From the NCBI GenBank assembly GCA_040290295.1, contig PSMW01000006.1:62001-126000 (forward strand): DNA of 64,000 nucleotides, read 5' to 3'. Below, piece after piece: positions 53,426 through 61,618 of this stretch. A model generated the notes under the pieces. The model was not told the DNA's origin. It worked only from the letters and a program-made list of their open reading frames with translations, and searched no databases. Every line of letters begins with the position of its first letter. Within the stretch, counting starts at the first letter, position 1. A program made the translations under genes and the position numbers. The stretch is from CAADGV01 sp040290295 (lineage in GTDB: Bacteria; Bacteroidota; Ignavibacteria; UBA10030; UBA6906).

Positions 53426-53492
53426 GTTGCAAATGCCAATCCTCAAGCTCCAAACGTTGAACACCAAACCCGCAACCTAAAACCCCAACCCT
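53426..53492. other. Strongly strand-biased A/C-rich segment (G/T-rich on the minus strand)
   Basis: Between convergent genes lies a stretch almost without G on the plus strand. The minus strand, transcribed after the trans-sulfuration gene, has several runs of 2-4 G (for example at 53492-53461) spaced by T-rich loops, so a weak G-quadruplex is possible. No coding sense. Confidence 0.45.
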
Positions 53493-53498
53493 TTAGGC

Positions 53499-54713
53499 TC
53501 AGTGGGCATCTGCCAGTGCCTGAGCGAAATCTTCTTTCAAATCTTCGATTCCCTCCACACCGACCGAAATGCGAACCATGCCCGGTGTAACGCCGTGACG
53601 TGCTAACTCGCTCTTGGTCATATTGATGTGCGAGGAGTACACCGGAATGCTGACGAGGGTTTCTACTCCTCCCAACGACATGGCATTCACAGCGATGCGC
53701 AGTCTATCGCACAAGCGCACTGCTGCTTTCACTCCCCCCTTCAACTCAATCGTGACCATTCCACCAAAACCGCCGCGCATTTGCCGACGTGCGATAGTGT
53801 GTTGCGGATGAGTGCGTAACCCGGGGTACAACACGCGCTGCACCTTCGGGTGGCGGCGAAGAAATGCTGCAAGCGCCATGGCATTCTCGTTCTGTCGTTG
53901 CACGCGAAGCTCGAAGGTCTTGAGGCTTCGCAACAACAGAAACGCCATGAACGGATCAGGGCTTCCGCCCAAATATTTCAACTGTGTATGGACACCCTTG
54001 ATGAACGCGCGCGTTCCTACCACGACTCCGCCGAGCAGATCGCTGTGTCCGCCAAGATATTTGGTGCAGCTTTCAACAACAACGTCGACCCCGAACTGGA
54101 AGGGGTTTTGGTTGAATGATGTGGCAAACGTGTTGTCAACCATCTTAAGGATGGGCGTGCCGTGCCGGCGAGATGCACGCCGGGTTGCTGCCACAACGCT
54201 GGCGATGTCCACAATATCGAGTGTAGGATTGGTGGGCGTTTCGAAGTACACCAATTTCGTTTTCGGCGTCGCTACATCGAGCAGCGAGTCCGGCCGGAGC
54301 GGATCCATGAAGCGCACGTTCACGCCCAAGTCGGGGAGAATGTCGCGGAAGAAGCGGTACGTGCCGCCGTACAATGCCGGAGCGCTGATCATCTCGTCGC
54401 CTGCTTTGACCACCGAGAGAATTGCTGAACTGATCGCTGCCATGCCTGAAGAGAACAGCAACGCTTGTTCGGCGTGCATCATCAAGGCAAGGCGCTCCTC
54501 GACTTCGCTGGTTGTTGGATTGTGATAGCGCGTGTACACGAGAACGTCGGGATCGCCCTGTGCATACCGAACGGCATCCTCGCTGCTGGCGAACCGATAG
54601 GTTGATGTTTGGTAGATGGGAAAAGAGACAGGTCCTCGGTAAGCGTACAGCTTCTTTCCGTGGATGGCGAGTGTTGCAAGTGATGTTGCAGCCGGTGTGC
54701 GCTTCCGTTTCAT
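53499..54713 (-). CDS. Trans-sulfuration enzyme (cystathionine gamma-synthase/lyase family)
   Basis: The product has 404 residues. YTRYHNPTTSEVEERLA, LLFSSGMAAISSAILS and the PLP Lys in VESCTKYLGGHSDLLGG are the Cys/Met metabolism PLP family pattern. It could be cystathionine gamma-synthase, gamma- or beta-lyase, or O-acetylhomoserine sulfhydrylase; the sequence does not decide. ATG at 54713 places the body at the usual position. Confidence 0.92.
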   Translation of the reverse strand: MKRKRTPAATSLATLAIHGKKLYAYRGPVSFPIYQTSTYRFASSEDAVRYAQGDPDVLVYTRYHNPTTSEVEERLALMMHAEQALLFSSGMAAISSAILSVVKAGDEMISAPALYGGTYRFFRDILPDLGVNVRFMDPLRPDSLLDVATPKTKLVYFETPTNPTLDIVDIASVVAATRRASRRHGTPILKMVDNTFATSFNQNPFQFGVDVVVESCTKYLGGHSDLLGGVVVGTRAFIKGVHTQLKYLGGSPDPFMAFLLLRSLKTFELRVQRQNENAMALAAFLRRHPKVQRVLYPGLRTHPQHTIARRQMRGGFGGMVTIELKGGVKAAVRLCDRLRIAVNAMSLGGVETLVSIPVYSSHINMTKSELARHGVTPGMVRISVGVEGIEDLKEDFAQALADAH

Positions 54714-54743
54714 AGGCGTAATGCCTCAATGGTGATGGAATGG

Positions 54744-55688
54744 TTATGATGGCAGCGTTCGTGAATGCTTCAGATGGTACGGAAGCAGTGCCGCATAGAT
54801 TGCACGGTGGACGGGCGTCGGGATGCCAAGACGTTTGCCCTCGCTGACGATCGTCCCAGAAAACGCCTCGATTTCCAACCTCCTCCCATGGACGAGGTCG
54901 TGATAGAGCGACGAGCGAGAACGGTTATCGTACCGCTTCAAGACGTCGAAAATGTATTCGACAAAGTCATGGGGCAATTCGATGCCGCGTGCGTGTGCGA
55001 TGGCGAGCGTTTCGCGCATAGCATCTTCCAGCAACGCACGTGTTTCAGGCACTGCAAGAATTTCTCCGAGCGTCAAGCGTGTCAAAGCGGTCATCCCTCC
55101 CACCGCAGCAATGAAGATGTACTTTTTCCAAAGTTCGATGCGAATGTCGTTGACAAGTTCAGCATGGATGTGCGAACGAAGCATCGCTTCGTGGATGAGC
55201 TTTGCCCGCCGGAGGCACTCGGCATCCGTCTGTTCGAGAGGACCGAAAACGATTTTCGTGGGACCGATCGTGTGCGTGATGACGCCGGGCGCGGTGATGT
55301 TCGCATAGATGTATGCCACGCCCCCGAAGACGATTCCTCGCGGGATGAGGCGTTGGATCTTCTCTTCGTTGTCGATACCGTTCTGTAGGCTGATGATGAT
55401 GGTGTATGGAGAGAGAAGCGGTTCGAGCGATTGTGCTGCCGATGCCGTGTCGTACGATTTCACACAAAAGAGAACGGCATCCACTGTGCCGACTGTTGCG
55501 GCGTTGCCCGTCATCTTGCCGGGTGGAACGACCCACCCCCCTTCGAACGAGTCAATCCGCAATCCCGACGTGTGCATCGCTTCGAGATGCGGTCCTCGTG
55601 CGAGAAACCAGACGTCTTCACCACTGCGTGCCAACCTGCCGCCGAAATATCCGCCGACACCACCGGCGCCGACTACTGCAAACTTCAT
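54744..55688 (-). CDS. 2-dehydropantoate 2-reductase (ketopantoate reductase)
   Basis: The product has 314 residues. The NADPH-binding VVGAGGVGGYFGGRLA is at the N-terminus, FCVKSYDT and SLQNGIDNEEKI follow, and the C-terminal domain has the catalytic Lys in IELWKKYIF and S..HDLVHGRRLEIEAF. The enzyme makes pantoate for coenzyme A; coaBC lies 4 kb away. ATG 55688 fits the family; an open frame upstream adds an unlikely 14 residues. Confidence 0.92.
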   Translation of the reverse strand: MKFAVVGAGGVGGYFGGRLARSGEDVWFLARGPHLEAMHTSGLRIDSFEGGWVVPPGKMTGNAATVGTVDAVLFCVKSYDTASAAQSLEPLLSPYTIIISLQNGIDNEEKIQRLIPRGIVFGGVAYIYANITAPGVITHTIGPTKIVFGPLEQTDAECLRRAKLIHEAMLRSHIHAELVNDIRIELWKKYIFIAAVGGMTALTRLTLGEILAVPETRALLEDAMRETLAIAHARGIELPHDFVEYIFDVLKRYDNRSRSSLYHDLVHGRRLEIEAFSGTIVSEGKRLGIPTPVHRAIYAALLPYHLKHSRTLPS

Positions 55689-55733
55689 ATTCTTCTCATG
55701 ATGAGAAAAAGAAGGGAAAGCGCATGGCACATC

Positions 55734-57398
55734 TCAATTCGTCGCATCCTCATGCGGGAGTGCCGGCTCAGCAAAGATAATCTTTTCGCGCTCAACAATC
55801 ACCGAACCCGGCGCGGCACCTCTTGGTTTTCGGACGTACTTTCGTTCGGTCATCGCAACCGGCACATGCTTCGCGTTGCGCATCTTGCTATAATACGCGG
55901 CGATCGCGGCGGCTTGCTCTTTTGCTTTTTTCGACGGCTCGCCTTTGCCGGATCCGATTTTCAAGATCACATGGGACCCCGACGCCCCGCGGACATGAAA
56001 CCAGAGATCGTTCGGCTTTGCATGCTTCAGCGTCAGTTCGTCGTTGTCCCGACTACTCTTTCCCGCCCACACCTCGAAGCCGCCATCCACTGTGAAGATG
56101 CGGAACGGCAAGCGCTCCCGTTCAGCAGTGTTTCCGCCGATCCCGATTCTCTCGAGGTCGTCTTTGTGCTCTTCCATAAAGGCTTTTAACTCTTCTGTCG
56201 TGGATGCATCGTCCAATGCTTGCGTAAGACGCTGGACGGCGTCGATCTGATCGTTCAGGCTCACAAGGCGGGCGGAGGCTTGATGATGAGCAAGGAGTGC
56301 TCGTTTGGCTTTCTCGAAATATCGCTGTGCGTTCTGCACTGCTGTGAGCGACGGGTGTAACGGGATGTGCATCGCCATGCCATCGTGTTCGATCACGACT
56401 TCCTTCTCACCGCGATGCACGAGGTGTGCATGCTGCATCAGCAGCGTGCCGAAGCGCTGGTACTCATCTGTCCGATTGCTCTTTTTCAGTTCATCCTCCA
56501 GAACCTCGTGTGTGCGCTTCAGCTTTTCCATCCTTCTGATGAGTGTATCGAGCAACGCACGTTTCTTCTTCTCGAAACGCACATGTGAACGAGAAAAGGC
56601 AACGAAAAACCGAATGGCTTCGTGAATATCATCGAAGGGGCGCTCTTCATTCTTCGGAAGATGGGTGAGGGGAACGAGCGAGAACGCAACAGGAAATCCT
56701 TTTCCATTTTTCTCCACAAGATAAACCCGCGGTCGCGCGGCCGACAGATCTTGAAGCAGCGCAGCAAGTGCGCGCCGAAGCACTTGCAGGTGCTCATCGT
56801 GAATGGCTGACACGCTACGTGTCGGCGACACCTGTGCGCGATGCAGGAGTTCTCTCACCAGCGTCGAACCCAGCGTCGGGAAAAAACGCTTGAGACTCGC
56901 CGCGATCGTCTCTGCCGGTGTCTCGCTCACGTGTGTCCACCATGCATCGATATCGTACACAAGCTCGCCGCTCTGGTATTCCATCTTCGACCCGATAAGC
57001 TGCTTCGGCTGCTTGAACGCATCGACGACCGTTCCCGTTTCATCAACCAACACAACGTTTGCCCTCGCACCGAAGAAGCAGAGATCGAGCCGCTTCCCGG
57101 ACTCTAACGAAAACATCATCACTCGATCTCGAGGGTGCATCTCGATCGCCTCGATACGGCGCCCAATGATGCTCGGGAGGACATCGACGGAATTCGTCCG
57201 TGCACGGGTAGCGTCGCGCCTCAACCGGAGGGTGTTCATCTCACGATCGCATGCGATGATCAGTCCGTCGTTCGAGCAATCGAACCGGAGCACGAGTTGA
57301 TCTCTTTCCTGCGAAAAAGCTTCGACGACGGCGTGTCCTTCCAACCGCGGCTTCAGATCTGAGGCGATATAGGACAAAGTGTGATAGGAACTTAGCAT
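55734..57398 (-). CDS. NFACT family protein (RqcH-like)
   Basis: The product has 554 residues from ATG 57398: NFACT-N domain (about 1-200; IEAIEMHPRDRVMMFSL, DLCFFGARANVVLVD), helix-hairpin-helix, long coiled coils (about 270-430) and a C-terminal NFACT-R RNA-binding domain (ELTLKHAKPNDLWFHVRGAS). RqcH proteins bind stalled large ribosomal subunits and add alanine tails. The frame is open further upstream to 57536, into the DnaA-box region, but that part has unlikely composition. Confidence 0.9.
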   Translation of the reverse strand: MLSSYHTLSYIASDLKPRLEGHAVVEAFSQERDQLVLRFDCSNDGLIIACDREMNTLRLRRDATRARTNSVDVLPSIIGRRIEAIEMHPRDRVMMFSLESGKRLDLCFFGARANVVLVDETGTVVDAFKQPKQLIGSKMEYQSGELVYDIDAWWTHVSETPAETIAASLKRFFPTLGSTLVRELLHRAQVSPTRSVSAIHDEHLQVLRRALAALLQDLSAARPRVYLVEKNGKGFPVAFSLVPLTHLPKNEERPFDDIHEAIRFFVAFSRSHVRFEKKKRALLDTLIRRMEKLKRTHEVLEDELKKSNRTDEYQRFGTLLMQHAHLVHRGEKEVVIEHDGMAMHIPLHPSLTAVQNAQRYFEKAKRALLAHHQASARLVSLNDQIDAVQRLTQALDDASTTEELKAFMEEHKDDLERIGIGGNTAERERLPFRIFTVDGGFEVWAGKSSRDNDELTLKHAKPNDLWFHVRGASGSHVILKIGSGKGEPSKKAKEQAAAIAAYYSKMRNAKHVPVAMTERKYVRKPRGAAPGSVIVEREKIIFAEPALPHEDATN

Positions 57399-57402
57399 CG
57401 TG

Positions 57403-57482
57403 TTATCAACAATATAATGAAAAACGCCTCTACCGCCACATTTTTGCAATGTTAGTGTGGATAAACTGTGGATTGTGGATAA
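57403..57482. promoter_or_regulatory. Cluster of four DnaA-box-like sites
   Basis: Two exact boxes, TGTGGATAA at 57456-57464 and 57474-57482 (reverse of TTATCCACA), one 7/9 match at 57467-57475 and an 8/9 match in the other orientation (TTATCAACA, 57403-57411) lie in the divergent region between NFACT and yicC. This may be a DnaA-controlled promoter or part of a replication origin. Confidence 0.55.
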
Positions 57483-57523
57483 CATGTGTACAGCTCTGTG
57501 ACCATTTAGTGGGGAACTTTCCA

Positions 57524-57554
57524 TTGCAGGCGACACCGCTTTTGCGTACTTTTG
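57524..57554 (+). promoter_or_regulatory. Promoter for yicC-gmk-rpoZ
   Basis: TTG at 57524-57526, a 20-base spacer, then TACTTTTG at 57547-57554, an exact TAnnTTTG. The yicC start is 29 bases downstream. Confidence 0.72.
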
Positions 57555-57582
57555 TAGTCCGAAATCATCCCAAGAGGTTGCA

Positions 57583-58461
57583 ATGATAGCCAGTATGACC
57601 GGCTACGGACGAGGAGAGGCAAGTACCAAAGGCATTGCCGTAGCGGTGGAGTTGCGAAGCGTGAACAGCCGGTTTCTCGAAGTCTCCGCGCGCCTACCAC
57701 GCTCGCTTTCGATACGCGAAAACGAAATCAAGGAAATTATCCGCAAGCGCATCTCGCGCGGCAAGATTACTCTGGTGGCGGTGGTCGAGCACGCCAACGA
57801 CGGCGCGATCCCTGTCCGCATCAATACCTCGGCAGCAAAGGGTTATTACAAGCTCCTCAATCAGTTGCGCAAGACAGTCAGGATCAAGGCACCTGTAACG
57901 CTACAACACCTGCTGCAATTCTCGGAAGTACTGGAGCCGGTGGAACTGGAGAATACCGACGAGAAGGAGTGGTCGTTGCTGGAACAAGCCCTCAGTCAGG
58001 CGATAGAAAACCTTCTTCTCATGAAACGGAACGAAGGAGAAGAACTCGGCAAAGATTTTCGCCACCGGATCGGCTTGGTGGAGCAAAAGCTAACGGCGAT
58101 CGAACGGCTCTCTGCCGAGCAGATCCCTGCACAGCGGCTTCGCTTGCGAGAACGCGTCAAGCAGTTGCTGGAGAGGGAAACAATCGATGAGGACAGATTG
58201 GAGATGGAACTGGCGCTTCTGGCAGATCGGTTGGATGTAACGGAGGAATGTGTCCGCTTTCGCAGCCACAATAAATTTTTTTTGGAGGCGTTAACAACCG
58301 ACGAGGCAGCCGGACGGAAGTTGAATTTTCTCATCCAGGAAATGAATCGAGAAGCCAACACCATCGGTTCGAAGTGCAACTCTTCAGAGATTGCGCACCT
58401 TGTGGTAGAGATCAAGGAGGAATTGGAGCGCATCCGCGAGCAACTGCAGAACATTGAATGA
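57583..58461 (+). CDS. yicC: YicC family endoribonuclease
   Basis: The product has 292 residues. The start MIASMTGYGRGEAS, ELRSVNSRFLEVSARLP and the C-terminal KLNFLIQEMNREANTIGSKC are the complete YicC signature. E. coli YicC is an RNA-degrading enzyme involved in small-RNA turnover and stationary-phase survival. It heads a cluster with gmk and rpoZ, a widespread gene order. Confidence 0.94.
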   Translation: MIASMTGYGRGEASTKGIAVAVELRSVNSRFLEVSARLPRSLSIRENEIKEIIRKRISRGKITLVAVVEHANDGAIPVRINTSAAKGYYKLLNQLRKTVRIKAPVTLQHLLQFSEVLEPVELENTDEKEWSLLEQALSQAIENLLLMKRNEGEELGKDFRHRIGLVEQKLTAIERLSAEQIPAQRLRLRERVKQLLERETIDEDRLEMELALLADRLDVTEECVRFRSHNKFFLEALTTDEAAGRKLNFLIQEMNREANTIGSKCNSSEIAHLVVEIKEELERIREQLQNIE

Positions 58462-58485
58462 GGATCCTCGACGAGCGACGGAATA

Positions 58486-59052
58486 ATGCCGCGCGGTAAA
58501 CTCATCGTCATATCGGCGCCCAGCGGTGCGGGCAAGACGACGATCGCCCGCGAGATCATGAAGCGCAATCCCTCGTTGGGATTTTCCGTTTCGGCAACAA
58601 CGAGGCCCAAACGCAATGGCGAGATTGACGGAAAAGATTATTATTTTCTATCGGAAGAAGAATTTCGGCGCCGCGTTGCGGCGGGAGAATTCGTCGAGTG
58701 GGAGGAAGTGTATCCCGGCAAGTTGTACGGCACGCTCAAAGCCGAAGTGGAGCGCCTGCTGCGTTCGGGGCACGACGTGTTGTTCGATATCGATGTGAAG
58801 GGCGGCTTGGCAATCAAACGCCAGTACCCCGAAGCGTGCTTGATCTTTGTGCGGCCACCGAGCATCGAGGTCCTGAAAGAACGACTTGCCAACCGGAAAA
58901 CGGAAGACGCGGGAACGATAGCGCAACGGCTGCAACGCGTGCCAATGGAATTGGAACTCGGAAACCAGTTCGATTATCAGGTCGTGAACGACGTGCTGAG
59001 CACAGCAGTCGATGAGGTTCAAAAAATTGTCGAAGAACATTTACAATCCTAA
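58486..59052 (+). CDS. gmk: Guanylate kinase
   Basis: The product has 188 residues. The P-loop SAPSGAGKTTIARE, SATTRPKRNGEIDGKDYYF and VLFDIDVKGGLAIK are standard. It converts GMP and ATP to GDP and ADP. Its place between yicC and rpoZ is conserved in many bacteria. Confidence 0.96.
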   Translation: MPRGKLIVISAPSGAGKTTIAREIMKRNPSLGFSVSATTRPKRNGEIDGKDYYFLSEEEFRRRVAAGEFVEWEEVYPGKLYGTLKAEVERLLRSGHDVLFDIDVKGGLAIKRQYPEACLIFVRPPSIEVLKERLANRKTEDAGTIAQRLQRVPMELELGNQFDYQVVNDVLSTAVDEVQKIVEEHLQS

Positions 59053-59062
59053 GGAGCACCCT

Positions 59063-59410
59063 ATGCCCATCAAACCGATCGATATCGAAGAACTGACGTC
59101 GAAAGCGAAGAACATCCACGAAGCGATCGTGGCAATATCTCGTCGCGCGCGCCAAATCAACGAAGAGATGAAGATCGAATTCAATCAGCGCATCGCGACG
59201 TTTGTGCAAAAGACGGAGTCGGAGAACGAAGAAAACGACGTGAATCCGGACCAACTGCGGGTGAGCCTCGAGTTCGAGAAACGCCCGAAGCCGACCGACA
59301 TCGCTCTGGAGGAACTGCTCGCCGGCAAACTCCAATGGCGCTACCGCGAAGCTGAAGAATCGCTCAAGAGCCAGAAGAAGAAGGACGAGAAGGGCGCGGA
59401 CGAAGACTAG
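59063..59410 (+). CDS. rpoZ: RNA polymerase omega subunit
   Basis: The product has 115 residues from ATG 59063, which has an AAGGAG ribosome site. PIDIEELTSKAKNIHEAIVAI and SRRARQINEE match the conserved omega core; the C-terminal tail is charged and acidic (GADED). Omega helps assemble the core enzyme. The position after gmk supports the call, though overall conservation is low. A strong hairpin follows. Confidence 0.86.
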   Translation: MPIKPIDIEELTSKAKNIHEAIVAISRRARQINEEMKIEFNQRIATFVQKTESENEENDVNPDQLRVSLEFEKRPKPTDIALEELLAGKLQWRYREAEESLKSQKKKDEKGADED

Positions 59411-59432
59411 CTCTTTGTCCAGCGGGTTGGTC

Positions 59433-59462
59433 GAGGGCACCGTTGTATTGTTTGGTGCCCTC
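59433..59462 (+). terminator. Strong hairpin after rpoZ (possible terminator)
   Basis: A perfect 9-base stem (59433-59441 with 59454-59462) and a 12-base loop, without a T-run directly after it. It may stop transcription weakly or stabilise the yicC-gmk-rpoZ RNA end. Confidence 0.5.
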
Positions 59463-59535
59463 TCGATTCATGGCTTTGCTTTTCTGCGCTGCTCGGAGGC
59501 AGCACCACTGAACATCGCACCACGTGTAGCCGCAC

Positions 59536-60756
59536 ATGCTCAAGGACAAGAAGATCATCGTAGGCGTCACCGGCGGCATTGCTGCCTACAAGACTCCGCT
59601 GCTTGTACGTGAGCTTGTCAAAGCCGGCGCCGAGGTACAGGTGGTGATGACGCGCGCCGCGCAGCAATTCGTTACACCGCTGACGTTCTCCACCGTTGCA
59701 CGGCGCGACGTGATCACCGAGATGTTCGGCGAGCAACCTGCTGCCACCGCGCAGGCATGGACGCAACACATCGGCCTTGCACTCTGGGCAGATGTAATGA
59801 TGATCGCGCCCGCCACTGCACACACCATCGCCAAACTCGCGCACGGCTTTGCCGACGATTTCCTCTCGACGCTCGTGCTGGCTCTCCGCTGTCCGCTCCT
59901 CATCGCTCCGTCGATGGATGTCGATATGTATCTCAACCCAACAACACAGCAGAATCTCGCGTCTCTCAAAGAAGCGGGCTACTTCCTCCTGCCACCGGAC
60001 GAAGGAGAGTTGGCAAGCGGACTGACCGGTGCCGGCAGATTACCCGAGATCGAAACGTTGATCAAAGCGGCAGAGGAACTGCTCGATCGCGTGCATCAGG
60101 ATTTACGCGACAAGAACATTCTCGTAACAGCAGGACCGACCTACGAGCCGATCGATCCGGTACGCTTCATCGGTAACTCCTCATCGGGGAAGATGGGATT
60201 CGCTCTTGCCCATGCGGCGGCATTGCGCGGCGCAAACGTGACCTTGGTTGCAGGACCGGTCCAACTGCGCACGCCACGCAACGTCCGGCGCATCGATGTC
60301 CGCACAGCTCGCGACATGTACGACGCTGTCCATCGCGAGTTCGATCAGGCGCATGCACTCATCATGGCAGCCGCCGTGGCGGACTATACGGTCGCACAAC
60401 CCGCAACGCAGAAAATCAAACGGGAACAACAATCGGGCGACACATTGACTCTTACGCTTTCGAAGAATCCTGACATCCTTCGTTCGCTCGGCGAACGCAA
60501 GACGCACCAAGTGATCGTGGGATTCGCGTTGGAGACCGACAACGGCGTGGCGAACGCGCAAGCAAAGGCAAAAGCGAAGCACGCCGATATGATCGTGCTG
60601 AACAATCCGAGCGAGGAAGGGTCCGGGTTCCATACCGACACGAATCGCGTAACGTTCGTCTATCCCGATGGTGCGATCGAGGAGTTACCGTTGTTGCCGA
60701 AGTTCGATGTCGCAATGAAGATTCTCGATCGTATCCAAGCGCTGATGCGCGCTTGA
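59536..60756 (+). CDS. coaBC: Bifunctional phosphopantothenoylcysteine decarboxylase/phosphopantothenate-cysteine ligase
   Basis: The product has 406 residues. The N-terminal flavoprotein domain (KKIIVGVTGGIAAYKTPLLV, IAPSMDVDMY) and the C-terminal ligase domain (ILVTAGPTYEPIDPVRFIGN, SSGKMGFALA, LIMAAAVADY) are both complete. It makes 4'-phosphopantetheine for coenzyme A. It follows rpoZ, as in many genomes. Confidence 0.96.
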   Translation: MLKDKKIIVGVTGGIAAYKTPLLVRELVKAGAEVQVVMTRAAQQFVTPLTFSTVARRDVITEMFGEQPAATAQAWTQHIGLALWADVMMIAPATAHTIAKLAHGFADDFLSTLVLALRCPLLIAPSMDVDMYLNPTTQQNLASLKEAGYFLLPPDEGELASGLTGAGRLPEIETLIKAAEELLDRVHQDLRDKNILVTAGPTYEPIDPVRFIGNSSSGKMGFALAHAAALRGANVTLVAGPVQLRTPRNVRRIDVRTARDMYDAVHREFDQAHALIMAAAVADYTVAQPATQKIKREQQSGDTLTLTLSKNPDILRSLGERKTHQVIVGFALETDNGVANAQAKAKAKHADMIVLNNPSEEGSGFHTDTNRVTFVYPDGAIEELPLLPKFDVAMKILDRIQALMRA

Positions 60757-60787
60757 GCTTGAGCATTTCATTCTCTACACTTATAGT

Positions 60788-61618
60788 ATGGATAACGACC
60801 TCCTCCGAAACACTCTCGACACGCTCGATCGACTCGCTTGTGTTCTTCAGGACGAGCGGGCATTGCTGGGCGAAATACTTTTGTATGAACATGCTGCGTC
60901 GAGCAGCATTCAGAAAGGTTCTTCTCCACCACCTCCGAAAACGACGTCGGTTCCAGGGATCGTGGAAGAGCCATTGCTGTTCGAACTTTCTCCAAACCCT
61001 GCCGCCGCGTTGACGACCGAAGAATGGGGAAAAGCCGCGTCGCTGGAGGAATTGGAAGGGATGATTTGCACCTGCACACAGTGTGCTCTCGGTCTGACGC
61101 GCACCAAATTCGTCTTCGGTGTGGGCAACCCACACGCAACGTTGATGCTTATCGGAGAAGCACCGGGCGCCGATGAGGATGCGCAAGGCGAACCGTTCGT
61201 TGGACGTGCGGGCCAACTGTTGACGAGGATTCTCGAAGCAATCAACTTTAAGCGATCCGACGTGTACATCTGTAACATTCTCAAGTGCAGGCCGCCGAAC
61301 AATCGCAAGCCGACGCCCGAAGAGTCGGCAATGTGCAAGCCCTATTTGAAGAAGCAAATCGAGTTGATCACGCCGAAAGTGATTCTCTGCCTGGGACTGA
61401 CGGCGGCGGAAAACCTGCTCGGCACAACAGAATCCATGACACGCTTGCGTGGGCGCGTGCTCTCGTACGAAGGAATCCCGGTGATGGTCACCTACCACCC
61501 GGCAGCGCTCCTGCGCAACCCGAATTGGAAACGTCCGACATGGGAGGACGTGCAAGCGGTGCGCGCGTTACACGACGACCTCGTCAGAAAAACTCATGAC
61601 GTGAAAGGCGATGCATGA
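60788..61618 (+). CDS. Uracil-DNA glycosylase, family 4
   Basis: The product has 276 residues. After a 95-residue N-terminal extension of low complexity come the iron-sulfur ligands (CTQCALGLTRT, and Cys in ICNILKCRPPNNRKPTPEES), the uracil-binding LIGEAPGADEDAQGEPFVGR and VTYHPAALLRNP. The enzyme removes uracil from DNA. A TTG-N20-TACACTT pattern (60753-60782) lies too close to the start to be a normal promoter. The stop overlaps dnaB by ATGA. Confidence 0.93.
   Translation: MDNDLLRNTLDTLDRLACVLQDERALLGEILLYEHAASSSIQKGSSPPPPKTTSVPGIVEEPLLFELSPNPAAALTTEEWGKAASLEELEGMICTCTQCALGLTRTKFVFGVGNPHATLMLIGEAPGADEDAQGEPFVGRAGQLLTRILEAINFKRSDVYICNILKCRPPNNRKPTPEESAMCKPYLKKQIELITPKVILCLGLTAAENLLGTTESMTRLRGRVLSYEGIPVMVTYHPAALLRNPNWKRPTWEDVQAVRALHDDLVRKTHDVKGDA

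Noticed and set aside
60753..60790. TTG-N20-TACACTT and TTG-N20-TATAGTA as promoters for the family 4 glycosylase
   Set aside because: The -7 element would touch the start codon, leaving no leader; spacing match may be chance. Kept only as a remark.
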